A DNA stretch of 64,000 nucleotides from Oscillospiraceae bacterium (GTDB lineage Bacteria; Bacillota; Clostridia; Oscillospirales; Acutalibacteraceae). The stretch spans positions 1 through 64,000 of the forward strand of contig SVPH01000006.1 of NCBI GenBank assembly GCA_015065965.1, in the 5' to 3' direction. The stretch's first letter is position 1; each line of letters begins with the position of its first letter. The notes beneath the pieces were generated by a model. That model was not told the DNA's origin, did not search any database, and saw nothing but the letters and a program-made list of their open reading frames with translations. The translations under genes were made by a program, and so were the position numbers. Of the stretch, positions 25,731-34,995 are shown one piece after another.

Positions 25731-28700
25731 TTTTACTCAGGACAGACCCTGTCTTGACGGCTGTTTCATGGGGCGAATCGGTGAACATAACGCAACTGAG
25801 GTTGTTATTACACCGCCTGAGGTTCTTGCCGAAAACGAGGCCGTAACAAACTATGTAATCGCTTTCTCAACAGGTGGCATGGTAATTCATTCCGAGTCGC
25901 TTGAAAAGGCTGAAACGGTCTCTGTGCCGCTTTGGCAGCAACTTACAAAACATCCTGTAATCGGCATTCAACTCGAAGCCTATGATGATGCAGGAGAGTT
26001 TATCGGCAAGAGCGAATACATAAGCGGATTGCGCTTTCTTCCTTCAGCTGACGGCAATTGTGTTCCGTCAGACACCGATAACCCCGATTTTATATCGCTG
26101 TATCTTAAAACAAAGCATTTTCATGAAAACAAGGAAACGCTCGATAAGTTCAGCGAGGATGAGAGCGGAAATCTTTTGTATGATAAAAAACCGATTGAAG
26201 GTGGCGGCAGCGGTGCAGGACTAACAGATGAACAGGCGGCAGAAATCGCAGCCAACACCGAAGCAAGGCATACTCACGACAACAAAGATTTGCTTGATAA
26301 ATTAAAAAAGGCGCAATATGCAGGAACACAACGATATGTTTTTGATGAAGGGAACGGCAAATTTTACGCACTTGCAACCCCCTCTGACATACCGCCCGCA
26401 CTTTCAACAGATTGGGTATCAAACATTCTTGCCAATCCTGATGTTCAGGGTAGTGTATCAGAATCTGCTCATGTTTCAACAGCAGGTCTTAGACTTATTT
26501 CTGAAAAAATAGCAAAGGTAAATGAAGCGATATCCGCCCAAACGCATTGGCGATTTGAACTTGTTGAAGCACTCCCCGAAACAGGAGCGGAAAATGTTAT
26601 CTATCTTGTTCCGAATTCTTCTGAAGGCTCAAATGTGTATGACGAATATATCTTTGTTAATGAGGCGTTTGAAATCATCGGCAGTACGGCTATCGATTTG
26701 ACAGACTATGCTAAAACTGAGGATATACCTACTAAAACAAGCCAACTGACCAATGATAGCGGGTTTATTACATCTGACTATATTAATGTTAAAGACTACG
26801 GCGCAGTCGGTGACGGTGTAACCGATGATACAGCGGCGATTAAGGCGGCTGTTAAAGCAGTTCCTGAAAACGGAACACTTTATTTCCCTGTTGGTGTTTA
26901 CAGGGTCGATAACATCATGCTGAAAAGCAATATGAATGTCAAAGGTGACGGAAAAGGCAGTGTTATCAAACTAAACGATAATGCTCCCTTAACTAACGTT
27001 GAGGAATTCGATGATTATTGGAACAACTGTTTTACTATTTATCAAATCAGTAACGTGACGATTGAAGATATTTCCCTTGATGGCAACAAGGAAAACAACT
27101 CAGCAACAGGCGCGGCAACCGATTATAGATTAAACGGCGTGATTATACAAGAGTCAACCGATATTATCCTTAACCGCATTTACGCTTACAATAACGGCTA
27201 TCATGGTTGCATTATGAGTGACGATGTATACCGAGTTGAAATTTCCGACAGCGAATTTTATAACAACGGTTTTCGACCTTTTCACGGTCACGGAACTATT
27301 GTCGATTGCAAATTTGTTAACAACCGTTGCGTTAACAACGGCTTAGGCGTGAACGGTGACACAACAACAGGTTTTGACGGTATCTTTTTCTTTGATGATT
27401 GCCAAAGGCTGTTGATTGACGGCAACTATGTTGAAACCAATACTAATGCAGGTGTTGATTTGGGTGGCTCGGTGCTTGGTAGCGGCAGTGATACGGGCGA
27501 ATATAAGGGCAGTTCAAACATCATTGTTTCAAACAACATAATCAAGAAAACCGACACATCAACCAAAACTCCTGCTGGCATTCAACTTATTCCTGCATTG
27601 CTCGATAAGGTGACAATCGAAGGCAACACAATTATGGATTGTCGCTTTGGTATTCGTGGTCAAGAAAGCAGTTATAGTCCGTTAGGGTCGTATATCAATA
27701 TTTGCAACAATGTTTTTAGAACAACTTACGGAATTCATTGCCCTGTTGCTTTAAAATATGCAAATATCAGCAATAATCAGTTTGTTACTTGCCCTGAAGG
27801 TGGCATAATTCTTGCTGGTGCAACCGACACACAAATTATAGGCAATATGTTTGAAACAATTGGCGCTTGGACTTCGACAATGGATAAAGATGGCATTGTA
27901 TTAAACAATTGTAAGCGAACTGTGATTTCAAGTAATCGTTTCTATAACAAAAGTTCGGGTCATTGGGCGCAGTACGGAATTAAAGAAAAAGGCGCAACAG
28001 ATGTTACACTTGTTTCAAGCAACATATTCCAAGATATGGCGATTGCTCCGTATCTTTTCGTTGGCGCTGGTTCTAAGGCTGTTAATAATATGATTAACGG
28101 CGTTATGGAAAGCGAGGTTGAAACCGCACTTGCCGAAGCAAAAGCAAACGGAGAGTTTGACGGCGTTGGCATTGCAAGCGTTAAGCAAACAACAACAAGT
28201 TCTGCTGATAACGGCGTAAATGTCATAACAGTAACGCTTACTGACGGTACAACTTCGGCTTTTGAAGTTCGCAACGGTTCAAAAGGCAGCACGGGTGCTT
28301 CGGGTGGTTCAACAAGCGCCATAGAAATATTGTCAAAATCAGGCGGTTATTGGAATATACAAGGCAAGTGGGATGATATTGATACAATCGCCTCAAAATA
28401 CACAGATGCTATTCCTGTTACAGAAGGTCAAAAATACACTTACACAGGTTATGGAATGCATCAGGGCGCAAGCATATTGTGGTATTCAAGTTACACATCA
28501 GATGAAGTCTTTACGCTATTGTCATATGAACAATATAATGATGGCGGTTCAACGGGTAACGCTCAAACGGCGGTTGTTACTGTTCCCACAGGTGCGAAAT
28601 ACGCTCGTTTCTGTTCATATTCTTATGGTACGCCTGTTTTGTCGGTATCTGCTTATGAAGAACAATCGGCAACAAGTGTTTTAGCAGGCAAAAAAATAGT

Positions 28701-29358
28701 TTATGACGGCGACAGTATATGTGAAAGCAGGCTGAGCGGAGCAGAATCCAACGGTGGCGCATATGCCAAACTAATTGCAGACAAAACAGGAAGTACATAT
28801 ACAAACCTTGCAGTCAGCGGTGCAAGACTTACAACAAGAACTGACGGCGGTCATTCAGTTGTAGATAATCTCGCAAATCTGCCGACAGACGGTGATTTAT
28901 ATTGCTTTGAGGGTGGAATCAACGATTATTGGAATCTTGATGTGCCTCTTGGAACATGGGATACGCATAATCTTGATGGAGTGCTGGACACAACAACAGT
29001 CTGCGGTGCGTTGGAAACTATCTTCCGTCATGCTCTCAACAATTTTGTCGGCAAGCCGATTTGTTTTGTTATAACCCACAAAATTCAAACAACCGCATTC
29101 TATGAAAATGATAAAGGCACAACCTTCGAGGCTTATCATGATGCAATGGTCGGAATCTGTAAAAAATATTCCATACCCTATTATGATGCTTTTTCGGAAA
29201 GTGGTCTGAATGGTTGGAATGATACTCAGAACAATGCGTATTTGACAGCAAACAGTAATGGAACGCCTGACGGCACTCACCCGAACGAAGAAGGCTATAA
29301 GCGTTATTATGTGCCTCAACTCATTTCACTGTTTGAGCGCATTATGCCGAGGGAATAA
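25711..29358 (+). CDS. Tail spike: baseplate anchor, pectate-lyase-type beta helix and SGNH esterase
   Basis: 1215 aa. N-terminus MRTFRIDFTQDRPCLDG anchors to the baseplate. At about residue 358, VKDYGAVGDGVTDDTAAI begins a pectate_lyase_3-type right-handed beta helix (repeating N-x-I/V-x-x-N patterns up to about residue 790). A beta-module IPVTEGQKYTYTGYGMHQGASILWYS follows. The C-terminus is an SGNH hydrolase: block I YDGDSICES, block III GGINDYW, block V DGTHPNEEGYKRYY. Together this suggests binding and enzymatic trimming of a host surface polysaccharide, with depolymerase and deacetylase activity. Confidence 0.88.
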   Translation: MRTFRIDFTQDRPCLDGCFMGRIGEHNATEVVITPPEVLAENEAVTNYVIAFSTGGMVIHSESLEKAETVSVPLWQQLTKHPVIGIQLEAYDDAGEFIGKSEYISGLRFLPSADGNCVPSDTDNPDFISLYLKTKHFHENKETLDKFSEDESGNLLYDKKPIEGGGSGAGLTDEQAAEIAANTEARHTHDNKDLLDKLKKAQYAGTQRYVFDEGNGKFYALATPSDIPPALSTDWVSNILANPDVQGSVSESAHVSTAGLRLISEKIAKVNEAISAQTHWRFELVEALPETGAENVIYLVPNSSEGSNVYDEYIFVNEAFEIIGSTAIDLTDYAKTEDIPTKTSQLTNDSGFITSDYINVKDYGAVGDGVTDDTAAIKAAVKAVPENGTLYFPVGVYRVDNIMLKSNMNVKGDGKGSVIKLNDNAPLTNVEEFDDYWNNCFTIYQISNVTIEDISLDGNKENNSATGAATDYRLNGVIIQESTDIILNRIYAYNNGYHGCIMSDDVYRVEISDSEFYNNGFRPFHGHGTIVDCKFVNNRCVNNGLGVNGDTTTGFDGIFFFDDCQRLLIDGNYVETNTNAGVDLGGSVLGSGSDTGEYKGSSNIIVSNNIIKKTDTSTKTPAGIQLIPALLDKVTIEGNTIMDCRFGIRGQESSYSPLGSYINICNNVFRTTYGIHCPVALKYANISNNQFVTCPEGGIILAGATDTQIIGNMFETIGAWTSTMDKDGIVLNNCKRTVISSNRFYNKSSGHWAQYGIKEKGATDVTLVSSNIFQDMAIAPYLFVGAGSKAVNNMINGVMESEVETALAEAKANGEFDGVGIASVKQTTTSSADNGVNVITVTLTDGTTSAFEVRNGSKGSTGASGGSTSAIEILSKSGGYWNIQGKWDDIDTIASKYTDAIPVTEGQKYTYTGYGMHQGASILWYSSYTSDEVFTLLSYEQYNDGGSTGNAQTAVVTVPTGAKYARFCSYSYGTPVLSVSAYEEQSATSVLAGKKIVYDGDSICESRLSGAESNGGAYAKLIADKTGSTYTNLAVSGARLTTRTDGGHSVVDNLANLPTDGDLYCFEGGINDYWNLDVPLGTWDTHNLDGVLDTTTVCGALETIFRHALNNFVGKPICFVITHKIQTTAFYENDKGTTFEAYHDAMVGICKKYSIPYYDAFSESGLNGWNDTQNNAYLTANSNGTPDGTHPNEEGYKRYYVPQLISLFERIMPRE

Positions 29359-29371
29359 GTGAGGTGAGGAA

Positions 29372-29653
29372 GTGAGCGCAGAAATAAAAGTTGCAATTAT
29401 TTCAGGCGTTGTGAGTATCGTTACAAGCCTAATTACTCTCGTAGGTGTTGTGATTAGCAACAACAAATCAAAAGCGGATGTTCAAAAAAAACTTGAAATA
29501 GGGCAAGCGGTTACAGATACAAAAATTGAAGAGTTGACCCGTGAAGTCAGAGAACATAACGGGTTCGCTCGCAGGATGCCTGTGGTGGAAGAGCAAATCA
29601 AAGTTGCCAATCACAGGATTGAAGATCTTGAAGGATTTCACAAACCAAATTGA
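29372..29653 (+). CDS. XhlA-like lysis accessory protein
   Basis: 93 aa. An N-terminal hydrophobic helix (VAIISGVVSIVTSLITLVGVVIS) is followed by a coiled coil (KLEIGQAVTDTKIEELTREVREHN). This is the usual architecture of XhlA/hemolysin-like proteins next to holins. GTG start behind GTGAGG. Precedes the holin-endolysin gene. Family call is by architecture. Confidence 0.7.
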   Translation: MSAEIKVAIISGVVSIVTSLITLVGVVISNNKSKADVQKKLEIGQAVTDTKIEELTREVREHNGFARRMPVVEEQIKVANHRIEDLEGFHKPN

Positions 29654-29666
29654 AAGGATGATACAA

Positions 29667-30578
29667 GTGAAAATCAATAAAGAAAAAGTAAAGGATATCG
29701 CCATCAGAGCGTTAAAGACCTTCATTCAGGCTTTTCTCTCTGCAATATCGGTTGATGCGCTGTTTGGCGTAACCGATTTTGACAATCTCAAAAAGGTGCT
29801 TATCAGCATTTTGATTGCTGCCACTGCCGCAGGAATTTCGGCAGTGTGGAACATGGCGCAGGACATGCTCCGTACATACTTTGCGGGTAAGGGCGCAGGC
29901 ACAATGAGTTTTGATGCGTTCATCAAGAAGTATCTCGGTAAGGCTACAGATTATGACGGCAGTTGCGAAGCACAGTGCGTGGATCTTATCAAAATGTATT
30001 TCAAATATGTACTCGGTATCATACCAAAGGCGATCGGCAATGCTCATGCGTATTTTGATAACTTCGCTCTGCATGCTTTCCTCAATAAGAATTTTGTGAG
30101 GATAAAGAATTCGCCAAAGTTTGTGCCGATGAAAGGTGATGTCTGCGTATGGTCAAAGAAGATGAATAAATACGGTCATGTGGCCATTGCAACGGGCGAG
30201 GGGAACACAAGTTACTTTGATAGCGTTGATATGAACTGGGGCAGTAAAGAAGCACGGTACATCACGCACAATTATGATTATTTCCTTGGTGTTCTTCGCC
30301 CGATAGACCGAACGAATATTGACGGCTTGAAACTTTGCAGAGTTAAAAAAGCGGTGAATGTGCGCAGAGGACCTGGCACAAACTTTAAGCGTGTGTATTT
30401 CCATGAGTTTACCGCATATCAGCAGGAGCAGGTGCTTGCCAACAACGGCAAGGCTGCGAATAATGATTTCCCCAAGGGAATGCTTGTTGAGGTCTACGAA
30501 ACAAAAGGCTCATGGTACAAAATCAGCGAAACAGAGGAAATGTGGGTACATAAGAATTATGTTAATCAACTTGGTTAA
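29667..30578 (+). CDS. Holin-like membrane domain fused to CHAP endolysin with SH3
   Basis: About 303 aa from GTG 29667 (GAAAGG nine bases upstream; ATG 29658 is an alternative). Residues 10-65 contain two hydrophobic segments, IRALKTFIQAFLSAISVD and VLISILIAATAAGISAVW, matching r1t-type holins. A CHAP hydrolase follows, with CEAQCVDLIKMYF (catalytic Cys region), GDVCVW and YGHVAIATG (His). The C-terminus VRRGPGTNFKRVYFHE is an SH3-like wall-binding domain. Normally holin and endolysin are separate. The fusion suggests a membrane-tethered lysin. Confidence 0.85.
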   Translation: MKINKEKVKDIAIRALKTFIQAFLSAISVDALFGVTDFDNLKKVLISILIAATAAGISAVWNMAQDMLRTYFAGKGAGTMSFDAFIKKYLGKATDYDGSCEAQCVDLIKMYFKYVLGIIPKAIGNAHAYFDNFALHAFLNKNFVRIKNSPKFVPMKGDVCVWSKKMNKYGHVAIATGEGNTSYFDSVDMNWGSKEARYITHNYDYFLGVLRPIDRTNIDGLKLCRVKKAVNVRRGPGTNFKRVYFHEFTAYQQEQVLANNGKAANNDFPKGMLVEVYETKGSWYKISETEEMWVHKNYVNQLG

Positions 30579-30598
30579 AACTGCGGTTTTTAACTAAG
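30574..30598 (+). terminator. Weak hairpin after the endolysin
   Basis: TTAAAAC and GTTTTTAA flank a four-base loop just past the stop codon. AT-rich stem, so strength is doubtful. Confidence 0.4.
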
Positions 30599-30643
30599 TT
30601 AATACTTTAAAATACTCTAAACTTCTTTAAAGTAGGTGATAGT

Positions 30644-30814
30644 ATGATACACTTCATCATTTCTGTTCTCGGAATATATATCGGTATGTTCCTTGAAAAT
30701 CCCGTTGAATTCTTAATTGATGTCATCGGCGCAACGTTCTCGCCTGCTACGGCAGAAGCGGTTGGTTATAACATATGTAATGCTATGGAATTGTTCCTTT
30801 CGGGGTTTACTTAA
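30644..30814 (+). CDS. Small hydrophobic protein (56 aa)
   Basis: ATG 30644 lies behind AGTAGGTGAT. The start MIHFIISVLGIYIGMFLENPV gives a single membrane-spanning helix, and a second hydrophobic portion follows. Missing from the track because of length. Located after the lysis cassette, it may be a second holin or a lysis regulator, but nothing decides this. Confidence 0.55.
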   Translation: MIHFIISVLGIYIGMFLENPVEFLIDVIGATFSPATAEAVGYNICNAMELFLSGFT

Positions 30815-30899
30815 CTGCGCTGTAAAATAAATCACTCCTTTGCAACATATAGTATTTGACATAAATAACACCTTTCAAATTAATAAAAATTATAAATTT

Positions 30900-30953
30900 A
30901 CCGCCGAGGGTTCTCTGATTGTCAGATTACTCTCGGCGGTTTTACCTTTTTTT
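30900..30953 (+). terminator. Strong terminator ending the lysis operon
   Basis: ACCGCCGAG and CTCGGCGGT form a nine-pair GC-rich stem with a 23-base loop, followed by TTTACCTTTTTTT. It isolates the late operon from the accessory genes at the prophage edge. Confidence 0.85.
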
Positions 30954-31032
30954 GGTAAAAACTTAAAAAACGACCGATTTTATTGCTGGATAACTATATA
31001 TTGTGTATGTATGATTAAAGGAAGTGTAAAAT

Positions 31033-31824
31033 ATGTCTAAAGAACAAAAAATCTGTAAAAAATTACAATTTTTTTTGAAAAAAGTCTTGTCAAAGAAAAC
31101 AAAACGAGATATAATACACCTAACTTTTTACATAGAAAATGGAAAAGTTAAAAAGTACAGGGTAAAAATCAGCAATTCTCCCAACCCCAAACAGGAAATA
31201 CCTTCCTCCGTAGTCAATGACTTCGGCCATGTTTTTCCGTGGGAGAAAAAAGAAGAAAAGGGAGTACATATGACAAACGTTTTAGATGCCGCAAAATTTA
31301 TTATTCAGTTATACTATAAGACTGGAGAAAAATACCATTGCAACAGAACGAAAGTTGAAAAACTTTTAGCAATAGCCAATCTTGTTGCGTTTAAAAATAA
31401 CGACAGACTTTTTGACGATGAGATTTGGGTGAACCGATGCGGTGTTGGAATTCCGATTTTGTCACATTTTTTGTTTAGCGACATAATCGAAGGTAAAGAG
31501 AACGACAGTTCAAAAATTATTGATAGTTCTGAAATAGACAACAATAATCAATTCCCTATTATTTACAATTTATACTCTTCTATAGGACCAAAAGAACAAG
31601 AATTATTAAAAAGTGTGTTTCTTGAGTTTGGCGCATACGATCCATTAATTCTTGGACAAGCATTTGATGAGTTTAAAAATGAAATAAATGTTGATAATCT
31701 GTTAAGCCAAGAGCATCCACTGTTGGATAAAGAAAGAGCATATGCTTTTTTTAATAGCATTTCAATGAGACAACAAATAAAAAATAATATTATCGTTAAA
31801 TACATAGTTAACTATGATTATTAA
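31033..31824 (+). CDS. Panacea/SocA-like (DUF4065) antitoxin-type protein
   Basis: 263 aa in the track. The core MTNVLDAAKFIIQLYY, then a helix TKVEKLLAIANLVAFKN, and DDEIWVNRCGVGIPILSHF follow the Panacea/SocA pattern of an N-terminal helix, a conserved helical block and a Gly-Pro-like loop. An internal ATG at 31270 has a strong AAGGGAG and would start exactly at that domain (185 aa), so the 79-residue N-terminal extension may be real or an alternative. Panacea proteins usually neutralise a neighbouring toxin. The downstream gene is the candidate partner. AT-rich compared with the phage late genes. Confidence 0.65.
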   Translation: MSKEQKICKKLQFFLKKVLSKKTKRDIIHLTFYIENGKVKKYRVKISNSPNPKQEIPSSVVNDFGHVFPWEKKEEKGVHMTNVLDAAKFIIQLYYKTGEKYHCNRTKVEKLLAIANLVAFKNNDRLFDDEIWVNRCGVGIPILSHFLFSDIIEGKENDSSKIIDSSEIDNNNQFPIIYNLYSSIGPKEQELLKSVFLEFGAYDPLILGQAFDEFKNEINVDNLLSQEHPLLDKERAYAFFNSISMRQQIKNNIIVKYIVNYDY

Positions 31825-31894
31825 GGTGTGATGAATCATCGCTATTGGAAATGATTTTGCCAAATCAATAAGTGCGTTTTGCTCGCTAATTTTA

Positions 31895-32929
31895 ATGAAA
31901 AATGATATTTCTGATTTAGTTATAACTCAGGAAGAAATAAACTATATTTCAAGCATCAAGGATTATTATTGTAATAAAAAAATTGATAGTTTTTTCAAAA
32001 CTAATATAGAGAGGTTTAACACCTTAGTTAATAAATGTTGTGATAAATTATCCAAAGAAAAAGCAGCAAAAGGACTTACTCCATATTCTTTCTATAGTGA
32101 AGTTGTTTTTAATGCTTATAAGAACAAATTTAAAGCGGAGTGTAAATCTAAATATGGTTGTGATTTACCATATTATTTGGAGACCGTTTTTGGATGGATA
32201 TCTTTAAAATGTGAAAACTTTCAAAGTATGTCTGCATATTTGCTTAGTTATACGCAAATTTCAAGAGAGATTAATTTGGCAGACATTAATAAACAAATGA
32301 AAGACTTTGGTGATAATGTCAAGAAAAAAGAAGAAGAATTAGATAAAAAAATTAAAGAAACAGACGAAAAATTATCTGAGTCAGAAAAGCAAATGACTGA
32401 GAGGAGCGTAACAATTCTCGGCATTTTTGCAGCAATAGTTTTGACTTTTAATTCAGGGTTAACTTTTTCATCTACGGTCCTTCAAAATTTGATCAATTCC
32501 AACATTTACCGCGCAATAATAATTACAATTGTTCTTGGTCTGATTATTGCTAATGTTTTGTTAGGTTTATTTTACTATCTTGATCATGTGATTGAGAAAA
32601 GTGAAAAAAAGAGAAGAAAAATTAAGTCGATTATTCCAATGATAATTCTGAATATTATTTTGGCTGTTATGTTGGCATTTACAGTTCATGCGTGGGACAT
32701 TAGTTTTGTGGAAAACCGAGGCTATGTAAAAAATGACGAACCTCAAACAACTCAGGTGGAAGAAACAACAGTAGCTGAATCTACAGAAAAATTAGAGAAT
32801 ACTGGTGTTTTGGAAGAAGCAACGATATATGCTGAAATAACAGTTATATCAGTAGAACGTGAGGAAAAGGTTGAAACAACAACAGTTGCCGAAGAATCAA
32901 CGACCTGTTTTATTGATGTTACCCCATAA
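31895..32929 (+). CDS. Coiled-coil, two- or three-helix membrane protein; possible toxin partner
   Basis: 344 aa. An N-terminal helical domain (about 130 residues) is followed by a charged coiled coil (KKKEEELDKKIKETDEKLSE). Two or three transmembrane helices follow: ILGIFAAIVLTFNSGL, AIIITIVLGLIIANVLLGLFYYL, and MIILNIILAVMLAF. The tail is Glu/Thr-rich (TTQVEETTVAEST). No ribosome binding site is clear before ATG 31895; the frame is open upstream to 31835, where AAGGTG precedes rare ATC/ATT codons. Adjacent to a Panacea-like gene at the prophage edge. It could be a membrane toxin or superinfection exclusion protein; no family is recognised. Confidence 0.65.
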   Translation: MKNDISDLVITQEEINYISSIKDYYCNKKIDSFFKTNIERFNTLVNKCCDKLSKEKAAKGLTPYSFYSEVVFNAYKNKFKAECKSKYGCDLPYYLETVFGWISLKCENFQSMSAYLLSYTQISREINLADINKQMKDFGDNVKKKEEELDKKIKETDEKLSESEKQMTERSVTILGIFAAIVLTFNSGLTFSSTVLQNLINSNIYRAIIITIVLGLIIANVLLGLFYYLDHVIEKSEKKRRKIKSIIPMIILNIILAVMLAFTVHAWDISFVENRGYVKNDEPQTTQVEETTVAESTEKLENTGVLEEATIYAEITVISVEREEKVETTTVAEESTTCFIDVTP

Positions 32930-32935
32930 ATTTAT

Positions 32936-32974
32936 AAGCAGTTGAAGAAACAATCTTCAACTGCTTTTGTTTTG
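32936..32974 (+). terminator. Terminator after the accessory pair
   Basis: AGCAGTTGAAGA and TCTTCAACTGCT form a 12-pair perfect stem with a five-base loop, followed by TTTTGTTTT. It ends the accessory operon before the attachment region. Confidence 0.9.
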
Positions 32975-33032
32975 ATAGGGTAATAGTAGTCATAATTATA
33001 TCTTTTTACAATTAGCACCGATAAGGAGTTTT

Positions 33033-33053
33033 TGACTTGCATCTGACTTGCAT
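33033..33053. repeat. Direct repeat TGACTTGCAT x2 near the prophage right end
   Basis: TGACTTGCAT occurs at 33033-33042 and again at 33044-33053, an 11-base period. It lies between the last phage gene and the tRNA-fMet gene. Tandem 10-bp repeats here resemble arm-type integrase or excisionase sites near att. No integrase is in the window, so the role is inferred. Confidence 0.6.
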
Positions 33054-33166
33054 AATAGATTTTTTTACGCAAAAATGGCACAAATAGCAAAAATACAGCG
33101 CGAGAAAAACAAAAAGAAAAAACCTCGAAACCCTATATTTATCAAGGATTTCAAGGCTTTTTCTAT

Positions 33167-33242
<76 letters not shown>

Positions 33243-33267
33243 ATATCTAATTGTTAAGTGCTTTATA

Positions 33268-33295
33268 ATTATACACACTTTTTCAGAAATGTCAA
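33268..33295 (-). promoter_or_regulatory. Promoter of tRNA-fMet
   Basis: Read on the minus strand: TTGACA, 16 bases, TATAAT, ending about 25 bases before the tRNA 5' end. Consensus quality is high, as usual for tRNA promoters. Confidence 0.8.
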
Positions 33296-33411
33296 GGACT
33301 TTTCATAAAAAAGATAAAATATTTTTTGTTCACTTGCGTTTGTTTATATTGTATGCTTCTTAAAGGTAAATATGCACAGTTTTTCAGACAAAGGTTATGC
33401 TTTTCTGCCGA

Positions 33412-33441
33412 TTGACATAAAAACTTCTGCTGTGGTATTAT
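33412..33441 (+). promoter_or_regulatory. Promoter of the symporter operon
   Basis: TTGACA at 33412-33417, 18 bases, TATTAT at 33436-33441, about 40 bases before the symporter start. The 240-base gap between tRNA and this gene holds this promoter and the divergent tRNA promoter. Confidence 0.7.
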
Positions 33442-33489
33442 TATTTTATATATAGTCTACTTTTACTGTCTGAAAGAGAGATGATAAAA

Positions 33490-34995
33490 ATGTCCGCTGC
33501 TGTCAAGGAGAGGGAAGTACCTGTTGAACAAAACGAAAAACGATATGTCCGTCCGCGTGAGATTGCGGCTTATGCGCTGACTTCTTACGGAATTAACAAC
33601 CTTACTTCATTTATAGGCTCAACAAAGCAATATTTCATGATGAGTTTTATGGGTCTTACAGGTAAGCAATACGGTCTGCTCGGAACAATTTCAACCGTGT
33701 GGGATGCTCTTGATGATCCTATTTCCGGTGTTGTAATTGACCGATTCAGAACGAGATGGGGCAGACTTCGTCCGTTTCTTGTTTTGTCAATGCCGTTCTG
33801 GGCTATTACTTCAATACTGTTTTACGTTGTTCCCAATAACTTCACCTCGATGCAGACTTTTGTTTATGCTCTTGTTGCAACGATACTTTACGGAATAGGT
33901 TTTTCTTATCTGAGCGGTTGGGAACTTTTGCTTTATAACATGACACCTAACACGGGTGAAAGAGGCACGCTTATTGCAACGCAGAAATTCGTTAACCTTT
34001 TCACTTGGCTGCCTTCGCTTGTGCCTGTGTTTGTCGACTTTGTTCCGGGAGTAACAAAAAACGCAATTACTCAACCCGAAGTATACAGAGGATTTTCTGT
34101 GTTTTTTGTTCTGATTGCAGCAGGTGCTGCTGTTTACGGCTTTTTTGTGATGAAAGAGCGTGTTACCATAGCATCTAAAGATGAAATCAAACAGACCAGC
34201 CTTTGGCGCTCGGTCAAGTCAATCATAAAGTGCCGTCCTCTTTGGGCGCTGCTTGTTTCAAGTTTCTTTGGCGGAATCAAAGGCGTTGGCGGTGCATCGG
34301 AGGATTTCTTCTGGCTTAACTGCACGGGAAGACTTTCAAACCGTCTGCTATGCAGCCTGTTTACAGGTATTCCCAACTATGTAATAACTCCTGTTGCGCC
34401 TTCAATTATCCGCAAATTCGGGCTCAGAACAACTGCGATTTCGGCGGGTATTTTCAGCGGTGTGGCGTACACATTGCTTTACTTTATCGGCTACAAACCT
34501 ACAGGTAACTATTGGCTCGATTTTGTTATTGTTACGGTAGGTCTTACGGTGTGCGGTCTTCCCAATCACATTATGGGCGTATGCGATCCGCTTCTTAAAG
34601 GCGATATGTATGACTATCTTGAATGGCAGAACGGTATACGCAACGAGGGTATTGTCAATGCGGTTTCAAGTTATGTAAATAAACTTTCGTCGAGCGTTCA
34701 TGCTTTGCTTTCAGGTGTTGTTTTTGATTGGATCAAGTTTACACCGCAGAAGGATATTTTCGGCAACATTGTACCTCATACTAATCCCAAGGTACTCAAA
34801 GGAATATGGGGAATTTTCTGCCTTGCACCTGCGGTTGCAAGATACGGTTACGGACTTGCTTTGTTCCTTTTCAATGTTCACGGAAAAACCAAAGAAAGAA
34901 TGCTTATAGAACTTACGGAGCACAGAAATGCAAGAACAGAAGCCAAAAAGCAGGCTCTTGCAGAACTTGAGAATACGGAGAAAACAGATGGTTAA
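33490..34995 (+). CDS. GPH-family sugar/cation symporter (MFS)
   Basis: About 501 aa from ATG 33490 (the upstream ATG 33481 abuts GAGAG; both possible). Twelve hydrophobic segments and the motif LDDPISGVVIDRFRTRWGRLRPF, here quoted in part, are hallmarks of glycoside-pentoside-hexuronide symporters. It probably imports an oligosaccharide or glycoside with Na+ or H+. It overlaps the next gene (a glycoside-hydrolase-like protein) by eight bases, so import and hydrolysis are coupled. Substrate is not predictable from sequence. Confidence 0.88.
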   Translation: MSAAVKEREVPVEQNEKRYVRPREIAAYALTSYGINNLTSFIGSTKQYFMMSFMGLTGKQYGLLGTISTVWDALDDPISGVVIDRFRTRWGRLRPFLVLSMPFWAITSILFYVVPNNFTSMQTFVYALVATILYGIGFSYLSGWELLLYNMTPNTGERGTLIATQKFVNLFTWLPSLVPVFVDFVPGVTKNAITQPEVYRGFSVFFVLIAAGAAVYGFFVMKERVTIASKDEIKQTSLWRSVKSIIKCRPLWALLVSSFFGGIKGVGGASEDFFWLNCTGRLSNRLLCSLFTGIPNYVITPVAPSIIRKFGLRTTAISAGIFSGVAYTLLYFIGYKPTGNYWLDFVIVTVGLTVCGLPNHIMGVCDPLLKGDMYDYLEWQNGIRNEGIVNAVSSYVNKLSSSVHALLSGVVFDWIKFTPQKDIFGNIVPHTNPKVLKGIWGIFCLAPAVARYGYGLALFLFNVHGKTKERMLIELTEHRNARTEAKKQALAELENTEKTDG

